Assembly (NCBI RefSeq): GCF_901709675.1
Contig: NC_051101.1
Span: forward strand, 12,048,501-12,112,500
Source: Syngnathus acus
Taxonomy: Eukaryota > Chordata > Actinopteri > Syngnathiformes > Syngnathidae
Reading direction: 5' to 3'
Length of the DNA: 64,000 nt
Position 1 is the first letter of the stretch; every line of letters begins with the position of its first letter. Below, in pieces: positions 23,322-35,900 of the stretch. Below the pieces are notes generated by a model, which saw only the letters and a list, made by a program, of their open reading frames with translations, did no database searches and was not told the origin of the DNA. Position numbers and translations under genes: made by a program.

Positions 23322-26300
23322 GGCTAAACAAAAGAGTGGCGCGAGACAAAGACGACGGGGAAGAGACTGGAGAGAGAAACTGCCTCCTCGCAGCCGCCTC
23401 CTTCCACCGGCCCCCCCTCCTCTTTTTCTGCGCTAGTCCCTCCCATAGATCGACCCACCAGCCACCCAGCCGACCCTCCCTACCCCCCCTCCCGTCCCTC
23501 CTCCACCACTCCGCCCCCTGGACTCCCACACTACTACTTCCAGTACGCTTGCTGGAGAGCTCCAGGGGTGGACGGGACACGCGAGGAGAACAAGGCCGGC
23601 GTCTGCGCGCTCTTCCCGGGCTGGACTTGCCGGTGGCTGGGGGGGCCGGGGTGGATGGGGGGAGGAGGGCTGGCTGCTGCGCGACGCTCCACCCAGTCTG
23701 GCTCCTTCAAGCCGCTCCCCTCCTCATAGTTATGCTTTAAAAGAACCATGTACTGTATTAATATATGGACAATCAGCATTTGTTCTCTCAAGCAAGAGAG
23801 GTGCTGAAAAAGATGACGTCATGTTTCCTTTAATTAAAACAATAATTAGTGAGGGTAAATGGGGGGTGTCGCCCCCCCCCAATTTTTTTTTTGTTATTTG
23901 GACAATCCTTTTCTTTTTGTGGTGCAAAATAGGGAATTCTCGTATGATGTCCATTTATGTCCTCGTCATATTGTTTTGTTTTGTTTAAATCACAATATCA
24001 ATTTTAAAAACGTGGGGATGAATGGGTTGGGGTGGATACCCAAAACAAAAACATGCACAGTATTATTCCTTTTCTAATTTGCCTAATCTCCTGTTTAAAA
24101 AAAAAAATAAAAATGGAGAATTGGATTTCATGCTCATGGTAAAGGATGACGTCAACTTTGGCTCTCCTCGTGTTTGTACTATTATTTTGATTAATAGTAA
24201 GAATTACTGATGATAGATGGTGGGTTTGTTGAGGCGATAGAGGGGTGGGTGTACGCCCACCTCGTGTAGCCACGCTTTGCGGCACCACGTTGTCGTCTCC
24301 GCATGAGGATGTTATGTATAGACTACAGGGTGTCTGGCACAGGGGGAGGGAGGGGGAGGCATCGAGGAGAGGTGGGGGTGGGCGGCGTCTGTACATATAT
24401 TTATATAATATATACGAGGGGGATGGGAGTTGGCAGACTGCAGACCCTATGTAGGAGGCGGGGGCGAGTAGGGGGTCGCACACAACCATCCGTACATCCA
24501 GTTCCCAAAAAAACAGAAAAGAAAAAAGAAACGCTTTGCAGCAGCAGCAGCAGTAATCGTGCCGGTGAACAAAAGAAGCGCACCCGTTGCTTCAGACTCC
24601 CCAACAAGATGTCGCACACAAGCCACGCCTGACGGCATGTTGGTGGGAGCACACAAAAGCCCCCCCCCCGAACCTACCCTTACACAAAAAAAGACTTTGC
24701 ACGTGCAGTTTTTCCTGGCAAAAGTAGCTGTACATGCGGTTTTTCACCTTTTTGTTTTATTCCTGGGAGTCAAAGTCAAGGTTGGCCATGTGTGTGCACA
24801 AGGATGTGAATGACAAGGCAAACTCTGCATGAGCAATATGACACTCTCCCAAGCCTTGCTCCCTCCCTCTTCATCCTCCTCCTCTTCTCTAAAATGTTTT
24901 CCATCTCCACGCGCGTTAAATAAAAAAGATTTTCCTCTCAGCGCAGCATGCTGTTAAAAAGAAAAAGAAGGATGAGGAACAATTCTCCAGGGCAGGAATG
25001 TGTGATCGTGCGTTCCCACGTTGGGAGAAAATTCCGTCCAAAGGAATTCTTTCTTTATCTTTACATGGCCATTAAATTTCACTTGACAATTCTCTTGTGG
25101 CATTCAAGGTGTTTTGCCACACAGTGTTTGCTTTACAAAGTTTTCCAGCTGAAACACACAATTAGGTTCCAGAAAGGCAGACAAAAAAAAAAATATTTTA
25201 ATGACTTATTTTACACATTTGCATCACCGTATTATGAAAACAATTCACACTTGAGAGAGACAAACTTGTCAGTTAGAAAAACGGCCGTTGTTTGTTTACA
25301 TGCAAACTCATTTTGTGTCAATATTCTGGGTAAATAAAACAGCAATATAGAGCAGGTGTCTCAAGGGGGGGGGGCGGGGCGGAGCCAATCAGGGAAAGGC
25401 CTGTGTGCGTGTGCTGGTGTCAGGCTGGGATTAAAGCAACCCCCATGACCCGTTCTTCTAGAAGGAGGAGAGCGCAATGGCGTGATGCATGGAGTCGCAG
25501 CGCGTGTGGGAGAAGGGAGGGGGGGGGGTGGGGGGTGGTTGATCCCACCCATTCTGCCCCCAATCCTTAAACTCCGGGAATGGACGCTGCATGAGCGTAG
25601 TGTCGTTTGTCCGAGAGGTCGCGTGACTCCATTAGGAGGAAAAGGAGGGTCCGCCGGGACAGGAGAGACCCGATCAATACGGAGATCCATGATCAGGTTT
25701 CTGCCTTGACTACAAGGGTGTCTTACTAGTAACACATTTCCCACTACTAGTGCAATTTTTGGCCTAATAGTAGAACTACAAAGCCATTCGACCCCCCCCC
25801 CCCCCTCCCAATATCTATCTTGTGGTCCACATACTAGTACGCTTTGTCCTCACCAGTAAAACAATCCAACCCACTAGTAGCACAAATAGGAAGGACTAGA
25901 ATTTTTTTCCACCAGCAGAACAACTTTACAGGCCTTACTTTCATGACCGGTGTAAATCCTCCTCAGCATGTGGGCATATCTCAGACAAATGAAAGGGAGG
26001 CCTGCGCCGCTGTGGGAGTGGTTACAACCGACTTCAGAAATGGAACTCCGTTGTCACTAGTGCAGCGAGTACGTTTGCTAGTAAGTTTTGATTACTGTTA
26101 GGCTAAGAGTGACGTTAGTTTTTTGAAAAATGTTGTACTTGAGTCGGTCTATCTTTATCAAGGATATGGAATAACTGCTCAAAGGGTTTTATGTGTGTGC
26201 GTGCGTGAGTTACAGGATACTTGTGAAAGTACAAGTGAGGTCATGTTACTGATTGGGACCATCTGGCCGTCAGAGTGGTCCCCACTGTCCTTTCCTCCCC

Positions 26301-28030
26301 CCCGTCTCTGATGATGAAAGGCATCTTTGGGTTACTGTGCCTCCCCACATTTGCACGCACACACACACAAACACACACAGGAGGCCCTTTCTTTGTCCGC
26401 TATCATAGACGATCGTGATGATCCACGCGGAAAGACAGATGCGAGTTAAGATGTGCAGCAAAGTGTGTCTTTTCAATGTCCACCAGCACATGTCATTTTT
26501 CTTTCTTTTTCTTTTTTTCTTTTCTTGTAAAAAGACGCGTGCTACACAAAGAGACTCACCAAGCAGCACGTGCTCAACAGGCCGATGATGTCAGGCTGCC
26601 TGCAACAAAGAACTCAGCTCGGGATTCGGCAAGCTTCTATTTCAGATTTCTGGGGCTGAGTGCAAATTGAAAAAAAAAATCCATAATAATAATAATAATT
26701 ATCTAATATTTTTTTTAAATAAAGGTGCAATCTGAATATTTTTTCTTCTCTCATTGTGCGTAACAGTAACACTTTAAACAGTGAGAATCATGGTGCTATA
26801 AAAAGACTTTCGATGTCATTTTTTATTGCTTTAGATCCATTTGAAGAGCCCCATAGAGGCCGTTAAACCCCACAATTATGTGGCCTGCCACATTGACCCA
26901 TTTCAAGTAAATAAAAACAAACAAAAAAAAACAATAAAATGAAAAACAAACATATTTGGATTTTATCATGAGTAAATACATTTGTAAATATATTAGATAT
27001 TACATTTAGTATTTTTGTAACCACTGATTACATTTGCAGTTTAACGGCGAGATGTTTATTTTTGCTCAGTCAGCACTTTTTGGCATTGTTCCATTGAATC
27101 TGGCTGCAATGTTTTGTTCCACACACAAATGTGCAATAGCATCAAGCGGACGGATCTTGATGACACTCGGCATTTAATGCAAACAAATAAAGAAATAAAT
27201 GCTTCAAGGGATGGAATATGAAAAAAAAAAAAATCATTAAATTTGACAAAAAAAATCACAATTATTCTAAAAACTCACAATAAATAAGAAAAATAATAAT
27301 GACACTTGTAGAAAAACATCCTCCAAAAAAATGTTTTGTTTGCCCACACTGGCTGGAGCTGATGTTGCTGTCATGTGGGAATATGAGTCAGGCTGGATGA
27401 CTTCATTGCTTTTTGCGGCTATTAGGTCACTGCCACCTCGCCCCCCCCCTCCCCCCCCCACACACACACACTCACCACTCCCCTCATCCAATCCTCTTCT
27501 CTCCCTCCATTGCCCCCAATCAAAGTGAAGATGATGAAGGCTCCTCACCTCAATGCTTGCTTCCAGGATGCTGATGACCTCATCCGGGTGACATCACTGA
27601 CAACAAACACATGCGCCCACACACACACTGTAATATATTTGGACGTAATGTAACAATTTAAAATAACGTTACATAGGTGGAAGTAAAAAAGTAAAAATAT
27701 TATTTTTCAATATGGATTTTTCAGGTATGTAGGCTGTTTATCTGAATACTTTTACTCCCTACATTTACTACTACATTATTCAATATAATGATAAGAAAAC
27801 ACCTTACAAGTCTAAAATATAAGAAATACACGTATATAAAATAATAAAAATCGATATGGCAAAATATAATGTTTAAAGTTGTTGTGTTGATGAGGATTAG
27901 TGAATGCACTTGTAATTTAAATTCCAATTGGATATTCTTGATGCGGAATAATTTGTGCATTTATTCCACATCCAGAATGTGGAGAAGAAAAAAAACGCGG
28001 AAACGTCCTTGCATAAATACTGCACCTGTT
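23322..28030. other. mex3a promoter side and repeat-rich intergenic DNA
   Basis: The first 400 bp or so are GC-rich and should contain the mex3a promoter and 5'UTR. The rest is dominated by simple runs: C/G tracts at 23871-23880, 24661-24669, 25364-25381, 25521-25528 and 25790-25806, plus (CAG)n at 24539-24553 and A/T runs. Isolated splice-like signals exist, but I could not assemble a gene from them. Confidence 0.5.
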
Positions 28031-28049
28031 CCCCGCCCCCAAATTACGT

Positions 28050-28063
28050 CCGCCAGGTGGCAC
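28050..28063 (+). promoter_or_regulatory. CTCF-like motif
   Basis: CCGCCAGGTGGCAC differs from the vertebrate CTCF core (CCASYAGRKGGCRS) at one position. Two further matches, 28557-28570 and 31112-31125, lie in the same intergenic region. Binding is not shown by sequence alone. Confidence 0.45.
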
Positions 28064-28233
28064 TGTGCAATTAAGCAAAGCAAGCGAGCAGGCCCACTCC
28101 CCCGACACACACTCACTCACACACATACAAACTCTTTGCGTGTGTGTTTTCAGATTTGCAGCCAGTGTGCACCAACGCGGCTTCTTTTTCTTGCCTGGAT
28201 TTAACACGTGGATTTTTTTTTTTTATCTCTCAG

Positions 28234-28362
28234 GCGTGTCTGCTAATTCCTGTTATGTGACAGTGTTGTGCCCATTGCGGCGTTGGACGCGTGGACGTAA
28301 AACACGCGTGGAAAGAAAAGCAGATTGCAAAACGACCCTGAGGAAGATTCGAGAAAAGTCAG
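28234..28362 (+). other. candidate exon of unknown gene, possibly distal lmna 5' exon
   Basis: A strong acceptor (T-rich tract then atctctcag, ending at 28233) and a strong donor (GTCAG|gtaaga at 28363) enclose 129 bases. They are open in one frame (43 codons) and notably basic (Arg/Lys-rich). No domain is recognised. The position upstream of lmna on the same strand would suit an alternative untranslated exon; chance remains quite possible. Confidence 0.25.
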
Positions 28363-28556
28363 GTAAGATTTCCGGTTTGGAATATGGGGGGGCTATTCGG
28401 TGTTTGCTATTGCTATAAATTACGACGTTGTTATGTTTGGTGACGTCATGAACTCTGCGACCCTTTCATGAGAAAGCACATACTGTCGTTGGACTCCTCA
28501 TCCGCCGCTAGATAGCGCTGTGTGACTTTTTAACAGGACTGTGAGTTGTTTTAACA

Positions 28557-28570
28557 TCGGCAGAGGGCGC
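28557..28570 (+). promoter_or_regulatory. CTCF-like motif
   Basis: TCGGCAGAGGGCGC matches the CTCF core at 12 of 14 positions, counting degenerate sites. Confidence 0.3.
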
Positions 28571-28834
28571 TACAGAGGCACCTGCAATTCACATCAATAA
28601 TATGAAAAAGGGCGTCAAATAATTTGACTGAATGTAATGCGATAAAAATACTGTAATGTCAAAATGAAACGCCAGAAATAAAAATTAAATGCAAAGAAAA
28701 AATCTAAAGGTCACTAAAGTAAACTAAAATAATTTCATGAAATGTAGAAAATAAAAATAAGCTAAATAAAATGAAAACATTATCTAAATGAACTCGTAAA
28801 TGAATTCTATTAGAAATAAAACATTCACAAAAAT

Positions 28835-28957
28835 AAATTATTTTGGGTGTATTTACCTGACATGTTTCGGCGGGTTCTTCCGCCTTCATCAGTGTCACTC
28901 TGATGAAAGCGGAAGAACCCGCCGAAACATGTCAGGTAAATACACCCAAAATAATTT
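28835..28957. repeat. near-perfect 58-bp-arm palindrome with hammerhead-like core
   Basis: The left arm (28835-28892) and right arm (28900-28957) are inverted copies with one mismatch around a 7-base spacer. Each arm, read toward its outer end, has CTGATGA, a short GC stem (GCGG/CCGC in the right arm, GGCGG/CCGCC in the left), GAAAC, AT and GTC, in the order found in type I hammerhead ribozymes with a minimal stem III. Such motifs are known from Penelope-like retroelements and related repeats. A convincing stem I is not visible, so activity is not claimed. Confidence 0.8.
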
Positions 28958-31110
28958 GTTTGATATAGAAGAACCAGTGAAGTAATTGAAAAGGGAAAAC
29001 AAGATGAACAACATTCACAAAAATAACTCGTATCAAAACTAAGTCAAATATAAAATAACATTTACTTGAAATTGAAACTATTACGTTTTTGTATGTGAGC
29101 TATGCTTTAACAATTAAAATTGTATTTGATCCCATTAATTTGTCAAAACTGGATCCATGTGAAAGGTCGATTTCTTTTTGTCCAGGTTGTGATCATTTAA
29201 ATTGAGACGTCACCCGTCAAACCCAATGTACACATTGAGTGTTTACACTGTCTCACCTTCCTCCCTCAGGTGCAACAACTATTATATGCGCGCTCAAAAA
29301 GTTCCTTTTGATCCATACTTTTGCCTATTAATACCAGAACGTGATTGTAAACCCCCATAAAGCATTTAAACCAATATTAGAGACGATGGATTTGGGCGCT
29401 TCCCTTGATTTTAGCAGCCCCACCCAGGAAGGACAAATGACATTGCAATGATAACGTGCACATGTCACTCTGCTTGCGTGTTGACTATTGTATGTGCGTG
29501 TTGCGTTGCTATCATAACAAGACTTTGCTTGAAAGACATACGTTTGGTTTGACTCATTCACATGTTACTCGGATGAGAATGTCAGAGGTGTCAAAAATAC
29601 TAAAATCTCTCACGGTTGAGAATGTAATAAGCGTATTTTGATTAAGGATTAAAAAATACAAGTTTTCAAATGCAGGGAGTTAAAATCATTCCAAAAATAA
29701 ATACTCAATCGTATAGCATAGCCATAGTACAATAAAATATTTGTACTTTGTTAGCTCCCGCCAGGAATGTTCATTGCTGTACTTTTGTTCCCAGCGCCTT
29801 TGTTTAAAAAAAAAAAAAAAAAAAAAGTGGGAAGTCAGGTTTCTAAACTGGAGCGGGAGGCGCTGGCTCATTTATTTTTTTCTCTCTACACTTCTACAAG
29901 CACACATTTACATTTTAGGCTGACATTCCTCTGAGTGTGTGTGTGTGTGTGAGCGAGTTGTGAGTCAAAGTCGACAGACACACCTTTGGTGTTGTGCGTG
30001 TGCCTGCTTGGAATGTTGCAGGCCCGACCCGCGTTTGCATCTCGCCTCGTCTGATGTGTCATATCACAGTCGCTTGACACATCCATGCTCTTATTAGCGC
30101 TTTCAACTAGAAAGTAGGCAGGAGAGCTGCACTTTCGAACAGTTTACTTTAGGAACGGAGCACTTGCGAAATGTCCATTTGGCAAGTGGACCTAAAAAAA
30201 AAATAAATGCATGGGGGGAAAAAAAGCCAGAAATTAAACAGGAAGTCGATCATTTTGGTTTGAAGCAACATTTCGGCTGTTTGATGATCATCTAAGATTC
30301 CAGACTGTAATTCAGTAGAACTTCCATGGAAAGCCTAAGGGGGAAAAAAGGAGGTGAAGAAGGAGGAGGTTGTTTAAAATTGTGACTGCTGCTTTCCACT
30401 AGGCCTGCCACCACCACCAGACCAAACCAGGATGCACCGTCTTAGTCCATATTTAAGCACACGCGCAGACGTGTATGCAAGTTCTTGTATCCTCTCCATC
30501 TCCATGGTTCCATTAACTCCACCCAGAGAGCACACGTATAAAAGTAAAAGCCAAATCTCTTCATTGAGACATTTGAAGAGTTCACCCGTGAATGACTGGA
30601 TCTATCATTGGAATATCACAGATGACCGGATTTTTTTTTCACCCTTTGTTTCCGGATTCAGTGGATCACCAGAAGATCATTCTCAAGGATTCTGTAAAGA
30701 GGATGTCCTTAAAGAAGTGAGGATTTTTTTTTTTTTTTTTAGATCGATAACAACAGAAGCATGTGTACCTAATGTCGTGGCCAGTTTTTATATTTACATT
30801 TAATTGAATACATTAAGATACTGTATAATGTACTGCATGTCACACAAATATTTGTTCTGTATTTGTTACATAGGCAGATTTCTTTTTAGAGGAACTATTT
30901 TGTGATATAAAACATAAAAGGGGCCCTAATAAAGATCCCTGTGGGACACCGTGACTAAATATACTGTACCATCATCCAAAGCGTTTTGCATCGTACGTTT
31001 AGCATTAAGCTAGCAGATGTTTGGTTGCTCTGTGTATCACACATTTTCCACCTGTCACAGGTGGGTCTGGGATGTATCCCCCCCACGCTAAAGTGGGTCA
31101 TTTGCAGACT
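28958..31110. other. intergenic DNA without recognisable genes
   Basis: AT-rich DNA with a poly-A run (29808-29826), a (GT)n tract (29936-29950) and a poly-T run (30725-30740). Open frames here show no domains. Confidence 0.5.
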
Positions 31111-31111
31111 T

Positions 31112-31125
31112 TCAGTAGGGGGCGG
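31112..31125 (+). promoter_or_regulatory. CTCF-like motif near the proposed lmna promoter
   Basis: TCAGTAGGGGGCGG fits the CTCF core at 13 of 14 positions. It lies just upstream of the proposed lmna leader exon. Confidence 0.4.
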
Positions 31126-31455
31126 CTAAGTGTCACGACGTCTGCTGAGATTTCTGCGTGTAGTGCGCTATCTGGGTGAGCGCAGATAAAGCTCAACAGC
31201 TGCACAACTATACACACACACAGTCTTGTCTGACTCCTCCTTGTTGCCTCCCTCCCTCCGTCCCACCCTGCTTTCCTACAAGCCGGAAAGCAGTCTAGTT
31301 TTCCAGGCGTAGACTCACATACACACACACACAGAAGTATGCACACACACACACTCGCATAACCAGTAAGCGAGCACTCTTCTTCTTCTTTTTCTCCTCC
31401 TCCTCGACACGCACACGTCGAGCAATCTTCTGCCCACATTTGCAGCTCTGAAGAG
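31126..31455 (+). other. lmna: candidate 5'UTR exon and promoter region of lmna
   Basis: A good donor (GAAGAG|gtaagg at 31456) could pair with the acceptor gtcccgcag ending at 32889, which lies 36 bases before the lamin ATG. Together they would make an untranslated leader. The exon's 5' edge is not known. The region is rich in CA repeats and CT tracts. Confidence 0.35.
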
Positions 31456-32925
31456 GTAAGGTCTAAAATTCTCTGTCTTTTCCTTCCTTTTTAGTTTGGA
31501 GTGTTCATGTGGCGCGGGAGAGGTCAGGAACAACTTTTAGGCGGGGGGAGAGAAAAAAAACAGGATCATTGGTGAAGTAGGCGCCGGTTAAAAGCTCCCC
31601 ACATGTGTGAAGAGTGTAAATGAGCACTTTGATATTATTTGATGTATTAATGAGCACTTTTACACTTTGAGAGAGTGTGGAGAGAGCTCCTGACTTTGCT
31701 GCTCATGTGGGCGTGTGCGTGCACATGTCAGTGGGGCTGCGTGGGTGGCAAAAGTTTGGCAGCCCACGTTGGAGCCCCTCCGAATGGACTTTTCCCGGCA
31801 GTGGGTGTCCTGGTGCGAAATGGTGATAGCTCTGATGTGAGTGTGCCAAAATGTGGTCTTTTGCCGTGGTTCCACTGCAGGGTCAAAAGTATGATCATAT
31901 TTATTTGAAATATTGGTTAAAAAAAAGCATATAAAATTGTGACTGTAAAATTTCAAGTAATGAGTTTAGAATTGATTTAGCATTTTTAAACAATAGTATG
32001 CACATGTGAGGTGCAGGTATTTTTTTTGTCCTCTCAGGGTTGCCATCCTCACGTTCTACTGTAGTATCTGTGACTTTTGAGTGTGTACGGCTTTAAAAGG
32101 CGGGACTTGGATTGGTGAGTGACGTGGGTTTCGATAAATTAAGTGTAGAGCTAGCTTGCTGTTGACTGGCGAATGAATTTAAATGAATTCAAATGAACTA
32201 AAAACTGCAGTACCTTTTAGTAAAACAACTAATATTGTACATTTTACATTTAAAACTCAATAAAATACCTTTTGTCCTGAAAACGTATGCCAAGACAACC
32301 ATGTTGGTCTAGTTTGCCTGCTAGCAGACGATGCTAACATTTGAATATCCAGTAGCCTACAGTACGTCTGCTGTTTTGATTAGAAGCTACCATTTCCTAC
32401 CTTGTTGTCACTTGAATGGCTGTCCTACTGGTTTTCATTTACAACCTGCACCACTTGGCATCATTTTCCTTTCACTAAATATTTCACATTGCTCCAAGGA
32501 GAGTCCAAATATGTATGCCGTGCTAGGTGTTTATTTACAAAGTCAACATTCTGGCAACTCAATTACCTGGCCCACCTCTCCATTAAAAAAAAAAAAAATC
32601 AGAAATCTGTCAAAGGTTTGACCAGGCCTGGTTGAACAGGAAGTCTCATGCAGATGGATGCTTGTTCTGGTGGGAATGAGCCAGGAAATGCGTCCAGCTT
32701 TCCTCACTAAAATAATAGAGGTTGTAAAATGTAAGAATAACAGGCACTGGCGTATAATTGAATTGGATCGGGAGGCCGGTGGAAAGTTTTTACTACTACT
32801 AAAAAAAGAAAAAAAAACAATTCCAATGTCAATGTAACAATGGTTCATACTGTGCGTGCGTTTACATGACGTCCCTTGTCGTCCCGCAGTGACCATCCTG
32901 ATCCGAATCCCTCGCCGCCATCGCC

Positions 32926-35900
32926 ATGGAAACATCAAGCCAGAGACGCAGCACGCGCGGCGCCAGCTCGCCGACACGAATCACTCGCCTGCAGGAGAAA
33001 GAAGACCTGTGCAACCTCAACGACCGTCTGGCCGTCTACATCGACAAGGTGCGCTCGTTGGAGACCGAGAACGCGGGACTGCGTCTTCGCATCACCGAAT
33101 CCGAGTCGCTCGTCAGCCGAGACCTCAGCGGCATCAAGGCGGCCTATGAGGCAGAGTTGGCCGACGCCCGCAAGACTCTGGACCAGGTGGCCAGGGAACG
33201 GGCTCGTCTGCAGCTGGAGCTGGGCAAGGTCAAGGAAGAACACAAGGAGCTCAAAGCCAGGTAAGAAACCTTGGACTTGTTCTTGAACATTTTGTTGGAG
33301 GTCTCAAAATCACACCGCAAAGCCAAAACAGACACAAAAAGTCTTTTACCCCAACTATGGAATAATCATTAGGCTGATGGAGATCTGGAGACCTGTCAGG
33401 ATCGTGCAGGATGTCGTCAAATGAATGTCTCCTGCGGGTGACTTTGATTGTTGTGCAGGATGCCACAGGTAGCGCTGGCATCTCAGGAATGTCTTTGAGT
33501 AGTGAAAGGAGGGTGGAGGTCCAAAAGGGAAACTGCTGCTAAATATAGTACAGTCAAGCGTTTTTGTGTGTGTTTTTAAGCAGCTTTGTATTTCTAGTGG
33601 GTGGCCACTGTCACGGCAAAATGATCAGCGTCGGTCTTGTGACACGAGATGGGCACTTGTGACCCGGAATCCCCCCATGTGTCAGCCCACAAGGCCTTGG
33701 GCTGCTTTGTTTTGGGTTGTCATGGCGACCGGGAAACCTTGGACTTCCCTAGTGATTGAGCAGTGACTCACACTGATTGGTTTATGTTTGGAATGAGTAA
33801 CTTTGTGGATGAATTGGAAAGTGTGTGTTCCTTTGAAAAGAAGGAGTTAATGAAGAGAACACATACAGCACGGCCCCCCCTCAGGCAGAAGCTCACGTTA
33901 CTGGTGCCAACGGTTCCTCATTGAAAGTTGTAGCATATGGAAAGAAGGAAGGAGTGCTGATGAGGCTCAATATATATAAATAATTGTCGGCTTTTTCTGC
34001 AGTTGATTGCTTTTTAATTTTATCAACAAATTAAGTATTCATGTTTTTTTAGTTTTTTTGCACACTATATTTACTTTTTAAATTTTTAAATAATTTTTTT
34101 AAATTATTTTTAAATATTAAATATTTAAATGTATTTTTAATATAATTTTTTTAATTAAAAGTTTATGTAATATTACATTGTTTTATCCATGACTTATTTG
34201 AGCAACATTGGTTTATTATGCTTAATATTCACTAAGAATACTTTTTGTTTACGTTTTTGAAAGGTCCTGTCATAATTGTGGACTATAACATTGATTGGCC
34301 TCCACCCTGTTTGTAAATAAGAGTCCAAGTAAACATCTTATCTTATCAATTGAGAAGAAGGATTTACCTGCTCTGTTTACTGATCGTTGGTAGGGCGGAG
34401 GTTTTAGGGCGCGGCTTTAGGGTGTGAACACGATTTGTGAACATGTCATGGCTGGACAAGCTTCAATGGGAAGAATGTAAAAACAAAGGAATAGTTCACT
34501 AAGTTATGGTGGTGCACGTTTATTTCCTAGCTCTTGTGAACATACTGTTAATTGGGAAAAAAAAAATTCTTGAACCCATTTAACATGTTTAATCATTTCT
34601 CAGTGAGCGTGAGGCCTGCGTTGTCTTCTTGTTCCTATTAAAGCGAACAGCAAGGTATTGTTGTCTACTGTGGAAATGTATGGCAGATGTTGCCAATAGA
34701 CTTTTTTTTTTCTAGACGTAGGATAAATGAGGAGATTCGACGCCACAACTTGGTGACGAGTGAAGTTCTTGGCAGGATAGTTTATATTGTGTGTGTGTAT
34801 GTGCTTGAAAGAGTTTATAGAAGTTTCCATGGAAGTTTGGAGTCAGCTCAGCCCTCTTTGTGAGTCACCGTAAATGATTGTAAGATGGCGGATAAATGTT
34901 CCCAGTGGGCCGTGGGTCATAAGCTGGTGCGTTTCCACGCAGTGTGGCTTCTTATGTAACATGGAATAGCATTTTAATTTGAACCAAATGTATTTTTTAA
35001 TGCTTGGACCTCTGGTAGCTTCTCCGAATGTTGTAAATGGATTTTTTTTATTTTTACTAACCTGCATGAGGAAGTGTAAACTAATTGCATTTAAAATAAA
35101 GATCATCTAAGGTGGAATTAGATGATAAACGGACAATGGCAGGAAAGCCTCGTTAAAAAAAACATTTTTTTCCCCGCGTTGGTGCGGTTCCTGTGTGTTG
35201 AATTCAGTTCATTTTAATTAACATCTTAGTTGTGTTATATGAATACTAAAAAGAGATGGTGGTGATAATGAATGTGAAAAACTAGTCAGAACTTGTGACT
35301 CATTCTCCACCGAATCGTTGCAAAACGACACGGGACTGGCACAATGGGGCCTCGTATTACACACGCACACACACACACTGAGCGACAGTGTTTGCCAAGT
35401 TCTAGTGTTTGCATACAAATGCTGAAGTCGAGTTTGTCGTGGCGACGAACCACACAAAAGGCGTCGCACCGCCTCTTTTCTCCTCGAGCTTTCCTCCTTT
35501 CTCTTTTCTTTTTCAACAGCTCCACACACTCTTTGCCACACCCTCTACCCGCTATCCCCTCGGTAGCTCACCCTCTACCCACTCGGCTTCCCCCTCCAGC
35601 AACTCCATCAGCAGCTTGTGAAGCATATGACGTGCGGTGGTTGTTTGAAACTGGAAACGCTCATCATGAGCACATTTTGCATACACGCACAATGCTGCTC
35701 ATTGTCCTCCACACACAAGCCGTGGTCATGTGACTGCCTTCCCCATCAGAGGCCTAAGTAGACATGAGCTGTTATTGTTTCAAAGAGTCGATAGAAATGT
35801 GGAAAAAAAACTTTTCGGGTCCTATGTTTAGATGGTAGCCCCATTGGAAAATCCCACACGCACATGTTGACCAGATGTGAGTGAGATGAATAGCTTGTGA

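Noticed and set aside
22662-23327. 221-aa and 181-aa plus-strand frames opposite mex3a exon 1
   Set aside because: They are shadows of the glycine-rich exon (poly-Val, poly-Ser and poly-Pro runs) and run through the real splice site.
25440-25510. Minus-strand frame ending in SMHHAIALSSF then stop
   Set aside because: It looked like a protein C-terminus, but no acceptor precedes it for a reasonable distance and the upstream sequence is a C-rich tract.
26549-26600. Short minus-strand exon-like unit (acceptor tttgttgcag, donor gtgagt)
   Set aside because: The piece is about 50 bases; with the unit near 27545-27600 it gives no frame that joins cleanly, because the latter begins with a stop in its best frame.
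30659-30720. Plus-strand exon-like unit with donor-like gtgagg
   Set aside because: Only one frame is short and open, the acceptor is weak and no partner exon was found.
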